Origin: WQXF01 sp031553615
GTDB lineage: Bacteria > Bacillota > Clostridia > Christensenellales > Aristaeellaceae
DNA length: 64,000 nt
Reading direction: 5' to 3'
NCBI GenBank assembly: GCA_031553615.1
Contig: JAVBLJ010000020.1
Span: 1-64,000 of the forward strand
The translations under genes were made by a program, and so were the position numbers. Shown here in pieces: positions 1-8,633 of the stretch. Every line of letters starts with the position of its first letter. The first letter of the stretch is position 1. The notes below the pieces were generated by a model that worked only from the letters and a program-made list of their open reading frames with translations, made no database searches and was not told the origin of the DNA.

Positions 1-196
1 TTGCCGAGATGATTCCCCCCTGCGCCCTGGCCTTGCTCAGGCATGCCGGGCACAACGCCCGTCCGTCGCTGGCCATCGCCCACCCGCGCGCCTTGATCGG
101 CGTGTACGCGTAGGCCTCGTCCCACAGCCCCGCCAGCACCACCTGCCGCCCGCACCCGGGCGCGTCGCACCGGATCGCCGTCTGATACCGCATCAT
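1..196 (-). CDS. Small zinc-finger-like phage protein, truncated by the window edge
   Basis: An open frame starts at ATG 196 with GGAGGT upstream and runs off the left edge. The visible 65 residues begin MMRYQTAIRCDAPGCGR and contain a CxxxxC pair and a later CPAC pair, which suggests one zinc-binding site. It is the last visible gene of the leftward early operon, 70 bases downstream of the preceding gene. The function is unknown; similar small zinc-ribbon proteins are common among phage early genes. Confidence 0.6.
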   Translation of the reverse strand, partial: MMRYQTAIRCDAPGCGRQVVLAGLWDEAYAYTPIKARGWAMASDGRALCPACLSKARAQGGIISA

Positions 197-207
197 CTTT
201 CGTACCT

Positions 208-244
208 CCAGGTTGTTTTACGCTCACACTATACAACAACCAGG
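208..244. repeat. Inverted repeat ahead of the truncated gene
   Basis: CCAGGTTGTT at 208-217 and AACAACCAGG at 235-244 form 10-base arms with one mismatch. It lies just before the ribosome site of the leftward gene at 196, so it could be an mRNA hairpin or a protein-binding site. No U-tract follows. Confidence 0.4.
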
Positions 245-265
245 AGAGAGGATGTGAAACCGGCC

Positions 266-637
266 TTACGCTCCGTCCAGCAGCATAGTTATCTGCCTAT
301 ACCTTTCCGCAATCTCTTGCACGTCCGCCGGAAGCTCCATCGCTCCCGCAGCAACCAACCCTTCGACGCGTCGGGCGATGCGCGCTTGCTCCTCGCTCAA
401 CGCCTCTTTGAGCTCATCCTCCGCCCGCTTTAACCCTTCCCGCGTCCACTCGTGGGGCAGCGCGGCCAGGTACCGAATCTCCACCCGGTCCTTGCGCAGG
501 GATACCGGGTACTGGATCGCAATCTGTTCGAGCCGCTCAAGCTCGCGGTAGGCCAGCAGGGCGGTAGGCCGCACCAGCGCAAGCGGCCAAGCGTCCACAC
601 AGGGGAATTCGCAAGGAGCCTTTGCCAAGCTGTTCAT
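266..637 (-). CDS. Hypothetical phage early protein
   Basis: This 123-residue protein starts at ATG 637. Its ribosome site (GGAAGGAGGG) lies in the last codons of the RusA-type gene upstream, three bases away, so the two are translationally linked. The central part (about residues 60-95) is rich in Glu, Arg and Lys and probably helical. There is no signal peptide or membrane segment, and I recognise no family. Its place beside a Holliday junction resolvase suggests a role in phage DNA metabolism, but this is positional inference only. Confidence 0.65.
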   Translation of the reverse strand: MNSLAKAPCEFPCVDAWPLALVRPTALLAYRELERLEQIAIQYPVSLRKDRVEIRYLAALPHEWTREGLKRAEDELKEALSEEQARIARRVEGLVAAGAMELPADVQEIAERYRQITMLLDGA

Positions 638-640
638 GGG

Positions 641-1072
641 CTACCCTCCTTCCAGCGCCTCGATGGCGATATAGATTCCCGGGCGATCCGCCCAGAACTT
701 TTCGACGATCTCGGAGGCTACCAGCGCGTCGTCCGTCCAGTACCCCAGCTTCGTCATCACGTCCTTGAGCAGCTTCTGGAGGTTGTCGGTGTCGGGCTTG
801 CTGGTCTTGTATTCGCCGTTCCGGTGCTTGCCAACGATCGGGAAGCACCACTTGGCTGTCAGTCGCACCGCGCCCACCAGGGGCTCGTCCGGCCTATGCA
901 ATGCGAGGTGCGCCTCGAGCTTGGCGCGGGCATCGGCCAGGTCGGCGGGCTCGTAGAAGATCGGCCTGCCCCTGACCACGCGCACGGCCTTTTGCTGGTG
1001 CGTGCAGGTCGGCGGGATCATGGGCAGGAAGAAGTCAGTTTTTATGCGTTTCACCTCGAATCTCGTGTTCAA
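641..1072 (-). CDS. RusA-family Holliday junction resolvase
   Basis: The 143-residue protein is the normal size for RusA-type crossover junction endodeoxyribonucleases. The second half carries the family signature: SKPDTDNLQKLLKDVM followed by YWTDDALV. These supply the conserved aspartates that bind the catalytic metal and the lysine of the active site. Such enzymes act as dimers and cut four-way DNA junctions formed during phage replication and recombination. It follows the primase-helicase gene and a short spacer in the leftward operon, and overlaps the ribosome site of the next gene. There are no missing key residues. Confidence 0.88.
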   Translation of the reverse strand: MNTRFEVKRIKTDFFLPMIPPTCTHQQKAVRVVRGRPIFYEPADLADARAKLEAHLALHRPDEPLVGAVRLTAKWCFPIVGKHRNGEYKTSKPDTDNLQKLLKDVMTKLGYWTDDALVASEIVEKFWADRPGIYIAIEALEGG

Positions 1073-1110
1073 ATCGCCCTTTTGCGGAGAGGGTGCGTGG
1101 TGTCCGCATT

Positions 1111-1140
1111 AGGGGGTGGGCGTCAGCTCAGCCCACCCCT
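1111..1140. other. Strong GC hairpin in the early operon
   Basis: GGGGTGGGC and GCCCACCCC can pair around a nine-base loop. No U-run follows on either strand, so it is not a standard terminator. It lies between the primase-helicase and RusA-type genes and may stabilise or attenuate the mRNA. Confidence 0.5.
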
Positions 1141-1279
1141 ATGCCGACACCCGCACACCCGCAACCGCACGCAAGTAAGGATTTATAGGATAGTGGTCAT
1201 GCGTGCAACTGCGCGACCGCAAATTTATGTTCATGCAACGCATCGTACGAACGTGCGAAATCTTCGTTTTGCGTCGCAT
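1139..1279 (-). CDS. Possible small phage ORF
   Basis: A 46-codon frame starts at ATG 1279 with TGAGG seven bases upstream and ends in the hairpin at 1111-1140. The product begins MRRKTKISHVRTM and is basic. It fills part of the otherwise empty 246-base gap between two operon genes. No family is recognised, and the composition is not clearly coding, so it may be spurious. Confidence 0.28.
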   Translation of the reverse strand: MRRKTKISHVRTMRCMNINLRSRSCTHDHYPINPYLRAVAGVRVSA

Positions 1280-1318
1280 TGCATTACCTCAAAACCTGGT
1301 CGCGCGAATCGCGCCGCC

Positions 1319-3568
1319 TTACTCTTTAGAGGATTCAGCCTTGAAAATCGAGCCGGTATTCTTATCAATCGAATAACCATATTTCTTTATCCATCTATAC
1401 ACGGTATCTGCTGACTTTGTTCCGTCAAAGTATTCGACGAGGTTTTTTGCGGTGGGCTTACCGTCCATCGAACAGGCTGAAATCGCGGCTTCGAACTCAT
1501 CACGGGTATCGTTGCGCTGCTTTTCCGCGTTCTTTTTGCGCTTTGCAGTCGCTTTCTGCCACGGCTGCCCCTCCCCCTCCGCGCTGATATCCTTCAAGCT
1601 CCCCACATCGTCCAGGCGGTGCACCGGGTAGTCAAACCACGCGTTGACCGGGTCGAAGCGCGGGAACTCGCGCAGCGTGCCCTCGATGCGCCACGCCGTG
1701 CTGCGCTTAACGGCATCCCGCCCGGCTTCCATCGCCTTGCAAACGTTTGCGAAGTCAGAGGCCGTCAGCAGGCGCTGACAGGCCGTCAGCATCGCGCCTC
1801 CGAGGCACCGCTCATCCTGCGACACCTCGTTGGTCCAGCCGGTCATAAGTGCGTTCAGCGCGTTTTCGCAGGCCCTGCACACCGCCTTGTTTTCCTCCTG
1901 CGTGCGCAGCGCGTCGGTCACATCCAGCTCGAGCATGTCCAGCAGCGCGTCGGGATCGCGGGCGAACACGCCGGAGCCGGACGCGCGGTCCATGCTGCGC
2001 TTCTGCCCCTGGGTGCCCTTGCTGTGATGGTGGCAGTAGATCACGGCCGCGCCCAGATCGGTGCACACGCGGTCGAACTGGTTGCAAAAATGGGCCATTT
2101 GATCGGCGCTGTTCTCATCGCCGGTGATCACCTTGTAGATCGGGTCGATGACGATGGCGATGTAGTTTTTCTTGGCGGCGCGGCGGATCAGCTTGGGTGC
2201 GAGCTTGTCCATAGGCACCGACTTGCCGCGCAGGTTCCAAATATCGATGTTGGAGAGCGCGGCGGGGCTCCAGCCCAGCGCGGTGTAAACGTCCTTGAAG
2301 CGGTGCAGGCAGCTGGCCCGATCCAGCTCCAGGTTGACGTACAGCACCCGCCCCTGCGCACACGGCCATCTGAGCCAGTTTTTGCCCTCCGCGATGGCAC
2401 AGCACAGTTCTATCAGCGCGTACGATTTGCCCGCCTTGCTGGGGCCGACCAGCAGCATTTTGTGCCCTTGGCGCAGCACCCCGTCGATCAGCGACGGGGA
2501 AAGCTCGGGCAGGCTGTTCCACACCGCCGCCATGTTCTCCGGCTCGGGCAGATCGTCGTTGACCCCCTCGATCCACTCCTGCCAGGCCTTCCAGCTCTCC
2601 TTGCCGATGTTGGTATCGACCAGGTACTGCTTGTGCCCATCGCGCATTACGCCGGGCATGCGCGAAAGGCGGGATGGGTTTTTGTTCTGCACGTCGACAA
2701 CCAGCCCGTTTTTTTTGCAGACCTCATAGAGGTAATCGACGCGCTTGCGGTACTCGTCGTAGTTGGCAGCGTCGACCCGCACGATGGCGTGCAGGCTCTT
2801 TTTGCCGCTGTGCACCAGGCAGGCCACCGGCAGCTCCAGCTCGCGGATGATCGCGTTCTGCTGGTCAATGGGCATGCTGTCCGATTCCACGAGGGCGTAG
2901 CGGTATTCTGTCACGTTCTCGTTTTTCACGCCCTTGCCGTCGAGGGGGTTGAAGCGAATCCACGCACCCACCTCGGGCTTGCAGTCGCCCAGCACCGCGC
3001 CCACATCGCCCCCGCACTTGTTGAGCTGTTCGATCAGCTCGCCGGCCGTGCGGTCCCACGCGCCTTTCGAAGGCACATACCGCCCGTCCTTCTCCCAGCT
3101 CTCCGTGACGTACCCGACGTTTTCCGCCGCCTCAAATAGGGTTTCCAGATAGCGTACCAGCTGCCCGATCGGGTCCCATTCGGCGGGCTCGGCCAGTTCC
3201 TTGCCCTCAACCCAGCCCCGGTCGATGATCACCAGATCGTCCCTGCCGCCGATGCTTGAATTCCAGTCGAGCTCATAGCTTTCGTTCTTGCGTCCGGGTG
3301 GGCTCCAGCCCTGCTCCAGCGCCAGCTGCACGATGGTGCCGCTGGATACCGGATGAGGCGAGCCGCGAAAGCTGTCCCACTTTTTGGCGCACTCGCCCAA
3401 GTGATACCGCGCCGGATCGCGCAGGCTCCACGCTTCCCAATCCGAGGCGGTAAAGCCGTGTTGCTTGAGCGCCATGCCCACGTTCGTCCACTCCTGGTAG
3501 GTTAAAAGGGAGGGCTCGACATATTGGAGTATTTCCAGCAGATCGCTCCCGTTGGGGTTGTTTACCAT
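1319..3568 (-). CDS. Phage primase-helicase replication protein
   Basis: This 749-residue protein has three recognisable parts. Residues about 10-80 resemble the PriCT-2 primase-associated domain. A central region, about 150-330, resembles an archaeo-eukaryotic-type primase fold, with CLVHSGKKSLHA and NPSRLSRMPG motifs. From about 360 there is a RepA/AAA_25 helicase ATPase with Walker A GPSKAGKS, Walker B IAIVIDP and the YCHHHSKG motif. It probably primes and unwinds DNA at the phage origin. I chose ATG 3568 because GAGAGGTG lies just upstream and it overlaps the end of the preceding gene; an upstream frame extension to 3652 lacks a ribosome site. The C-terminal 80 residues are lysine-rich with a possible helix-turn-helix. 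Confidence 0.85.
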   Translation of the reverse strand: MVNNPNGSDLLEILQYVEPSLLTYQEWTNVGMALKQHGFTASDWEAWSLRDPARYHLGECAKKWDSFRGSPHPVSSGTIVQLALEQGWSPPGRKNESYELDWNSSIGGRDDLVIIDRGWVEGKELAEPAEWDPIGQLVRYLETLFEAAENVGYVTESWEKDGRYVPSKGAWDRTAGELIEQLNKCGGDVGAVLGDCKPEVGAWIRFNPLDGKGVKNENVTEYRYALVESDSMPIDQQNAIIRELELPVACLVHSGKKSLHAIVRVDAANYDEYRKRVDYLYEVCKKNGLVVDVQNKNPSRLSRMPGVMRDGHKQYLVDTNIGKESWKAWQEWIEGVNDDLPEPENMAAVWNSLPELSPSLIDGVLRQGHKMLLVGPSKAGKSYALIELCCAIAEGKNWLRWPCAQGRVLYVNLELDRASCLHRFKDVYTALGWSPAALSNIDIWNLRGKSVPMDKLAPKLIRRAAKKNYIAIVIDPIYKVITGDENSADQMAHFCNQFDRVCTDLGAAVIYCHHHSKGTQGQKRSMDRASGSGVFARDPDALLDMLELDVTDALRTQEENKAVCRACENALNALMTGWTNEVSQDERCLGGAMLTACQRLLTASDFANVCKAMEAGRDAVKRSTAWRIEGTLREFPRFDPVNAWFDYPVHRLDDVGSLKDISAEGEGQPWQKATAKRKKNAEKQRNDTRDEFEAAISACSMDGKPTAKNLVEYFDGTKSADTVYRWIKKYGYSIDKNTGSIFKAESSKE

Positions 3569-4068
3569 CCAGACACCTCTCTTCTGCGCGGCCGCCTGTT
3601 GTTTGCTTGCGTTCTTGCATCGGCCCACCGGCAATTCTCCGGACAATAGCATCCGTTTACATCAATCCGGTCGATAGACAGATCAGCCAGGTATCCGTTT
3701 GCGAGAGCCCATGCGCGGAAGTTTTCGTAAGTCTCCCATTCCAAGCAGACTTGAATGCCTCGGCCACCATAGTTCAAGTAAGCACTGCTCTTTGGATTTC
3801 TACATCGTTTCCGCATATCGCACCAAATGGAGTAAAGCCTCGTGTCGCTTTCACCATGCACCCTATGGGGTCCGCCTTTTTCTCGAAATTCTTTCTCCAA
3901 GCATCCACAGCTTCGAATTGTTCCTTCGCGCAAGTGGTCGCCTCTTACTATAGCTTCAGCTCCGCAGTCACAAGAACAACGCCAGTATGGATGCTTTCCA
4001 GTCCGCCCTTCCCGGTTAGTTACAACAAGCCTACCTATCCTTTGGCCCGTAAGGTCTATTATTCTCAT
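3562..4068 (-). CDS. AP2/HNH-type phage DNA-binding protein
   Basis: The 168-residue protein begins with a small zinc-binding region (CSCDCG and later CGC). It ends with the NYGGRGI and DRIDVNGCYCPENCRW motifs typical of the AP2/HNH-like proteins scattered through phage genomes. Members may be homing endonuclease relatives or DNA-binding proteins; a full HNH catalytic triad is not obvious. It starts at ATG 4068 behind AAGGAGAG, sharing ATGA with the helicase stop, and its stop overlaps the primase start. The DNA is visibly richer in A and T than the rest of the operon, suggesting recent insertion. Confidence 0.75.
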   Translation of the reverse strand: MRIIDLTGQRIGRLVVTNREGRTGKHPYWRCSCDCGAEAIVRGDHLREGTIRSCGCLEKEFREKGGPHRVHGESDTRLYSIWCDMRKRCRNPKSSAYLNYGGRGIQVCLEWETYENFRAWALANGYLADLSIDRIDVNGCYCPENCRWADARTQANNRRPRRREVSGW

Positions 4069-5660
4069 GCACTCTCTCCTTTGGGAATGTAAGTGCAGGG
4101 GTTTATTCCGTGCGGAACCCTCCAGCCATTCCCCGCGATGCGGTCAATAATATCTCTGGCATGTTGGAATTGCCATGTCCCGACATGAGTGAAACCGTAT
4201 TTTTCAAGGCAGCGAATTTGTTTTGGGGTTGTTAGGCCTTCCATGCGTCTTTTGTCCAAGCGGTCTAGTAGGAGTGAAGCCTTTCCGGCATTTTCAATCT
4301 CATCCGGGAAAATACCTAAACGCTCAAGCGATGTGCGCTGAAATTCAGAAACCGGTTCCATTTGCCATCCAAATGAAGGAACGTATCCGGCCAGGTCCTC
4401 GGCCTGGATGCTCAGCTCGAATTGCAGCGGGTCCACCAGCTTGCGCGTGCGGCTGCGCATTTCGGCCAGTTTTTTCGCCAACGCTTCTTCGCGCTGCGAA
4501 ACCACATCCTGCATCGCTTGCTGCTCGGCCTGCTCGAGATCCACCGGGCAGCCCGCCGAGGCCTCCATGTTGGCGGTCGCCTGCTGTGCCACCTCGTCGG
4601 TTTCGCAGATCAGGTGCGCCGGGCGGCACAGCTCGTGCTTCTCGGTGTGCCACAAAAAGTCGAGCAGGAGCAGGTTTTCCTTGCCGGGGTGCAACCGCGT
4701 TCCGCGCCCTACCATCTGACTGTAGAGGCTGCGCACCTTGGTCGGACGGAGCACCACGATGCAGTCCACCGAGGGGCAGTCCCAGCCCTCGGTAAGCAGC
4801 ATGCTGTTGCACAGCACGTTGTAGCACCCGGCATCAAAGTCGCGCAGTATCTCGGCGCGGTCGCTGCTTTCGCCGTTGACCTCGGCGGCGGAAAACCCCC
4901 TTTCCGCGAGGATGTCACGAAACTTTTGGCTGGTCCTGATCAGGGGCAGGAACACCACAGTCTTTCGGTTCATGCACACCTTGGCCATCTCGTCGGCGAT
5001 TTGATGCAGATAGGGGTCCAGGGCGGTGCCCAGGTCGGCGGCCTTGTAATCTCCGGCCTGCGTGCCCACGCCGCGAATGTCCAGCTTGAGGGGGATGGTC
5101 TGTGCCTGGATCGGGCAGAGGTATCCGGCCTTGATGGCCTTGGGCAACGTGTATTCATAGGCCAGGCTCTTAAAAAACGTGCCCAGGTTCCGCATATCGC
5201 CCCGGTCGGGGGTGGCGGTGACGCCGAGCACTTTCGCGTCGCCGAAGTGCTCCAGCACCCGTAGGTAGCTATCGGAAATGCAATGATGTGCCTCGTCGAC
5301 GATGATGCTGCCGAAGTAGTCCGGCGCAAACCGCGACAGACGCTTTTCGCGCATCAGGGACTGCACCGAGCCGACCGCCACCCGGAACCAGCTGCCCAGA
5401 CAGCTCTCCTCCGCCTTTTCCACCGCGCAGCCCAGGCCGGTAGCCTTTTGCAGCTTGTCAGCGGCCTGCTCCAGCAATTCGCCCCGGTGAGCGAGCACCA
5501 GCACCCGCTCCCCGTCGCGCACGCAATCCTCGATCAGCTTGGAAAACACGATGGTTTTCCCGGTTCCGGTGGGGAGCACCAGCAGCGTCCGTTTGATCCC
5601 CTTGGCCCACTCGGCTTGCACGGCCAATTTAGCCTCCTGCTGATATGGCCTGAGATCCAT
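4065..5660 (-). CDS. DEAD/DEAH-box superfamily 2 helicase
   Basis: The 531-residue protein has the superfamily 2 helicase motifs in order: Walker A PTGTGKT near residue 33, DEAH in VDEAHHCI near 127, the ATPD motif III, and QMVGRGTRLHPGK as motif VI near 347. It matches the ResIII-type helicases found beside phage replication genes and probably unwinds or remodels replication DNA. I start it at ATG 5660, directly after GGGGAGG and overlapping the preceding stop; the longer open frame upstream has another gene's composition. The last 110 or so residues are encoded by lower-GC DNA continuous with the neighbouring AP2/HNH gene. Confidence 0.88.
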   Translation of the reverse strand: MDLRPYQQEAKLAVQAEWAKGIKRTLLVLPTGTGKTIVFSKLIEDCVRDGERVLVLAHRGELLEQAADKLQKATGLGCAVEKAEESCLGSWFRVAVGSVQSLMREKRLSRFAPDYFGSIIVDEAHHCISDSYLRVLEHFGDAKVLGVTATPDRGDMRNLGTFFKSLAYEYTLPKAIKAGYLCPIQAQTIPLKLDIRGVGTQAGDYKAADLGTALDPYLHQIADEMAKVCMNRKTVVFLPLIRTSQKFRDILAERGFSAAEVNGESSDRAEILRDFDAGCYNVLCNSMLLTEGWDCPSVDCIVVLRPTKVRSLYSQMVGRGTRLHPGKENLLLLDFLWHTEKHELCRPAHLICETDEVAQQATANMEASAGCPVDLEQAEQQAMQDVVSQREEALAKKLAEMRSRTRKLVDPLQFELSIQAEDLAGYVPSFGWQMEPVSEFQRTSLERLGIFPDEIENAGKASLLLDRLDKRRMEGLTTPKQIRCLEKYGFTHVGTWQFQHARDIIDRIAGNGWRVPHGINPCTYIPKGESA

Positions 5661-5662
5661 CG

Positions 5663-6142
5663 TCAGAACCTCCCCGCCTGGAACCCGGCGGTCTTGGCCG
5701 CCGTGCCCTCCTCCGGCTCCAGGAAGCGTTTGATTTCGTTGCTCTGACGCTTCTCTCCATTGTTGCCGATCCACTCGCGGATGCCCACCTTGCACCGGCC
5801 GGTAGCGCCCTTGACGGCGTTCCAGTTCATGATCACCTTCTCGCCGTGCTGGCGCTGGCCGATGGCGGTGAAAAACGCGCACAAAATGCCTTCGGTCGTG
5901 CTGTGTAGGAAAAGATTGTGTTTGATAGTGGTCTCGCCCTCGGGCGCGGTCACCTTAACCTGGAGCACCGCCTTGTTGCACGGAGGCAGCTTGCCGTCCT
6001 TGCCCGGCGTGTGGCGGGCGCGCTCGAAATCCAGCACCCTAAAGCTGTAGTCGCCCTCGGGAAGCAGCACGAGCTCGGGGCTGTCGTTTTCGATGGGGCT
6101 GTTCCAATCCAGCTCGTACCCGGTGTTTTCTTGGTATGCCAT
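5663..6142 (-). CDS. DUF669-like phage protein
   Basis: The 159-residue protein, MAYQENTGYELDWN onward, has the layout of DUF669-type phage proteins: an acidic N-terminus, a PEGDYSFRVLDFERA beta region, and a middle section with GKDGKLPPCNKAVLQV. These proteins sit in phage recombination modules and are usually regarded as possible single-strand DNA-binding proteins, though the biochemistry is poorly known. Start ATG 6142 follows a perfect AAGGAGG. The stop overlaps the start of the helicase gene. The same N-terminal phrase ELDWNS occurs near residue 90 of the primase-helicase, possibly a shared interaction peptide. Confidence 0.7.
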   Translation of the reverse strand: MAYQENTGYELDWNSPIENDSPELVLLPEGDYSFRVLDFERARHTPGKDGKLPPCNKAVLQVKVTAPEGETTIKHNLFLHSTTEGILCAFFTAIGQRQHGEKVIMNWNAVKGATGRCKVGIREWIGNNGEKRQSNEIKRFLEPEEGTAAKTAGFQAGRF

Positions 6143-6171
6143 GATGTGATATCCTCCTTGTGCATAATGGC

Positions 6172-7239
6172 CTAAAATGGAGTTTCCAGCCGCTTCTCGC
6201 GGCTCGCGACAATCATTTGGTGCACCTGCGCCCATGCGCCTACCAGCACCCCCGCGATGAAATCCGGATCGTAGTCGGTGATCGGCATGCCGCGCGGGTA
6301 GTACCCGCGAGACGCCACCGCCTCCTGGATCTCCGGTTCAGTCACCGCATGCTCCTCCATCAAATCCTGCAACGGCTTGGGGATACCCTTCGCCTCTTGC
6401 CTCGGCGGATCGATGGTCGGCGGCGCGTCAGGCTGTCGGGACGGCTCCGGCGCGGGCTGAGACGCTGCAGGCCGAGGCGCAGCGGGCGGATCCGCTTGCG
6501 TTGTTTCGGGTAGAGATTTGGCGGGGATGCAGTGGGCAAACGCCGCGTAATCCATGGGCAGTTCGTCGGGCAGACCGTGCCGATTCTTGGCGTCCCAGCA
6601 TGGATGATGGGCGGCATACAGCACCCGTCCCCCGTCCTGCCCCTTGTTTTTGCCCTTCTGTGTGCCTTGCCCATCCACGTTGACCACATAGGTCTTGTAG
6701 TTTGCAAACAGCATCAAGTCGGCCCACTCTTTGATTAGGGGCGCGGTGTTCTTTTGCAGCTTGACCTCCCAGTGATCGTAAGCGCCCATCTCGTCGGGCT
6801 GCTCGATTTTGCGCATCTTGGCGTGGGCGGTGAAACAAACGTTGATGCCTCGACCGATGACCTCATCCAGGAGATTCAGCAATCGCCCGAACTCCTCCGC
6901 CAGATACACATAGCCACGCCCATATCCCATGCTTTCTATGCCGTCAATTTGTTTAACGGCACATATCTGTTCAAGGCACAGTCGTTCAGCCCAATCGGCG
7001 GTGTCGATGACCAGCGTACCGCACACGGGATGATCCCGTACGTACCTCACCTGCTCCAACAGCATCGTCCAGCTGCTGGGTTTGGGCAGGCGCGAAACGT
7101 CCATGTGCTTTGTGCTACCCTCCGTATCGATGAACAAAGGATCGGGGAACCGCGCGGCCAGCGTAGATTTGCCGATGCCCTCCGGTCCATAGATCAGCAC
7201 CTTCTGCGCGCTCTGAATCTTGCCTTTGATGATTTCCAT
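6172..7239 (-). CDS. Sak4-like RecA-fold ATPase
   Basis: The 355-residue protein carries an AAA_24/Sak4-type ATPase domain in its first 230 residues: Walker A GPEGIGKS, Walker B TLVIDTADW and the AHAKMRK motif. Sak4 proteins promote single-strand annealing and phage recombination together with a single-strand binding protein, which fits the DUF669 gene directly downstream. Residues about 245-290 form a proline and alanine-rich linker to a small C-terminal helical domain. Start ATG 7239 follows GGGGAG and overlaps the TAA stop of the upstream gene, showing translational coupling. Confidence 0.82.
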   Translation of the reverse strand: MEIIKGKIQSAQKVLIYGPEGIGKSTLAARFPDPLFIDTEGSTKHMDVSRLPKPSSWTMLLEQVRYVRDHPVCGTLVIDTADWAERLCLEQICAVKQIDGIESMGYGRGYVYLAEEFGRLLNLLDEVIGRGINVCFTAHAKMRKIEQPDEMGAYDHWEVKLQKNTAPLIKEWADLMLFANYKTYVVNVDGQGTQKGKNKGQDGGRVLYAAHHPCWDAKNRHGLPDELPMDYAAFAHCIPAKSLPETTQADPPAAPRPAASQPAPEPSRQPDAPPTIDPPRQEAKGIPKPLQDLMEEHAVTEPEIQEAVASRGYYPRGMPITDYDPDFIAGVLVGAWAQVHQMIVASREKRLETPF

Positions 7240-8513
7240 TAAAAACTCCCCGCTTTCCAGACCTGGGTTTGCGGCTCCGGCGCATGTTCCTGGCCCGCCA
7301 CATACCCGTCCTCGATGATGATGCTGCACTCAGCCCCTGTGCTAACCCGCGTGGCAATGGCCTGCAATCCCTCGCCCTCGAGCCACGCTCCGAACTCGCG
7401 CAGGGTGTCCACGTCCATCTGTTCCAGCTTGTCCAGCAACACGAACCCGCACTGGGGATTGAGCTTGCGCACGATGGCGGTGGCCACCCGGAGCTGCGCT
7501 GAGCCGCTCAGGCAGTCCCAGCGGCGGCCCTCGAAGGTCAGCTCGCCGTCCTCCACCGACAGCCCCGCGAGCGGCAGCTCCGCGCCGGTCAGCAGCGCCA
7601 GCTTCGCGCTGCGGACGCGCTCTAGCTCGGCGGTCAGGGCGTTGTACTGGTTTTCGTGCTCGCGGGCGTCCTCCTCGGCCTTGTCCTTGTCCAGGTTTGC
7701 GCGAACCTTCCTATTAATGGTCTCGATTTCGGCGATGTTGCGCTCCAACTCTTCGGTGGATTCGTCGAGCATCTCCAGCGCCGATTTCCGAGCAATGTCC
7801 AAATCGATTTGCACGGCGCGCTGCCTCTCCAGAAGCTCATCGATACGGCGCTGGACGTCGGCGGCCTGCGCCTCGAGCGCTTGCAGGCTCTGCCGCTTGC
7901 GTTGATTCTCGCCGTTACGGGCCAGGATGTCCTGCTGTTGCCGGATCAGCTCGGAGGCAGCTATCGGCTCCCTCGGCGCGTCCGGGTAGTAGGGCTGCTC
8001 CTTCGCGTACTTGCTTTTTTGATCGGCAATCCGGCCAATGGCTTGTCGGCGGTTATAACACTCGGTTTCCTGCCGTTCCAGCTCGTGCAGCTGCTCCTCC
8101 ACGCCGATGATGCGTAGCAGCGTGGTTGCCTTCTCCTTGCTGGACGCCTGCAGGAACCGGGGCAAGTCCAGCGCGAGCTGTTCCACGAAATCATTGAGCA
8201 GCTGCTGCCCGCTCTTTTTTCCGCTCGGATCGGTCACCTTTAGGTCGCTGTTCTTGCCCTTGCGCTCGACGATCAGCCCGTTGGACAGCTTCAGCTGCAA
8301 GGCCAGCGGGATAACTGACCCCTCGCGCTCAGGATTGGAGGGGCGGTATCGGTCGCCGCCCAGCGCCCAGGCGATGGCATCGAGCACCGATGTTTTCCCC
8401 TGCTCGTTGCGACCACCGACGACGGTAAGCCCGGTGGCGGCAGGCTCGATTTTTACCGCGCGGATTCTCTTGAGGTTTTCGATTTCAAGCTGATTGATTC
8501 TTACGGGTTCCAT
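7239..8513 (-). CDS. SMC/RecF-like coiled-coil ATPase
   Basis: The 424-residue protein opens with an ABC-type head: LEIENLKRIRAVKIEP and Walker A GGRNEQGKTS. The middle, about residues 125-300, is coiled coil rich in Glu, Arg and Leu. The C-terminal part has a signature-like LSGSAQLRVA and a Walker B region, GFVLLDKLEQMD. In this Walker B the usual catalytic Glu after Asp is Lys, so hydrolysis may be weak. Similar AAA_23 proteins accompany Sak4-type recombinases in phages. ATG 8513 has GGAGG eleven bases upstream; a GTG at 8525 abuts the ribosome site and is less likely. Confidence 0.82.
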   Translation of the reverse strand: MEPVRINQLEIENLKRIRAVKIEPAATGLTVVGGRNEQGKTSVLDAIAWALGGDRYRPSNPEREGSVIPLALQLKLSNGLIVERKGKNSDLKVTDPSGKKSGQQLLNDFVEQLALDLPRFLQASSKEKATTLLRIIGVEEQLHELERQETECYNRRQAIGRIADQKSKYAKEQPYYPDAPREPIAASELIRQQQDILARNGENQRKRQSLQALEAQAADVQRRIDELLERQRAVQIDLDIARKSALEMLDESTEELERNIAEIETINRKVRANLDKDKAEEDAREHENQYNALTAELERVRSAKLALLTGAELPLAGLSVEDGELTFEGRRWDCLSGSAQLRVATAIVRKLNPQCGFVLLDKLEQMDVDTLREFGAWLEGEGLQAIATRVSTGAECSIIIEDGYVAGQEHAPEPQTQVWKAGSF

Positions 8514-8579
8514 TTCTGTTTGCACCTCCCTGAGTTATGTGATATAATCAAAGTGATATACATGGTTTGCCCATGAGGG

Positions 8580-8613
8580 CACGGTGCTTATCGATGTTGC
8601 TGCATCGGTAAGC
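8580..8613. other. Inverted repeat between early genes
   Basis: GGTGCTTATCGATG and CATCGGTAAGCGCC can pair over 14 positions with G-T wobbles around a short loop. It lies in the 120-base gap between the repeat protein and the SMC-like gene. On the plus strand CTTTG follows, so a weak terminator against rightward transcription is possible; on the minus strand there is no U-run. Confidence 0.45.
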
Positions 8614-8633
8614 GCCTTTGTCATAATCGCGGA

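Noticed and set aside
452..1414. A 320-codon plus-strand open frame
   Set aside because: It runs antisense across the RusA-type and hypothetical genes, lacks a ribosome site and matches no family. High GC content creates long shadow frames.
1619..3139. A 506-codon plus-strand open frame
   Set aside because: It is antisense to the primase-helicase, which has clear Walker and primase motifs; the antisense product is low-complexity.
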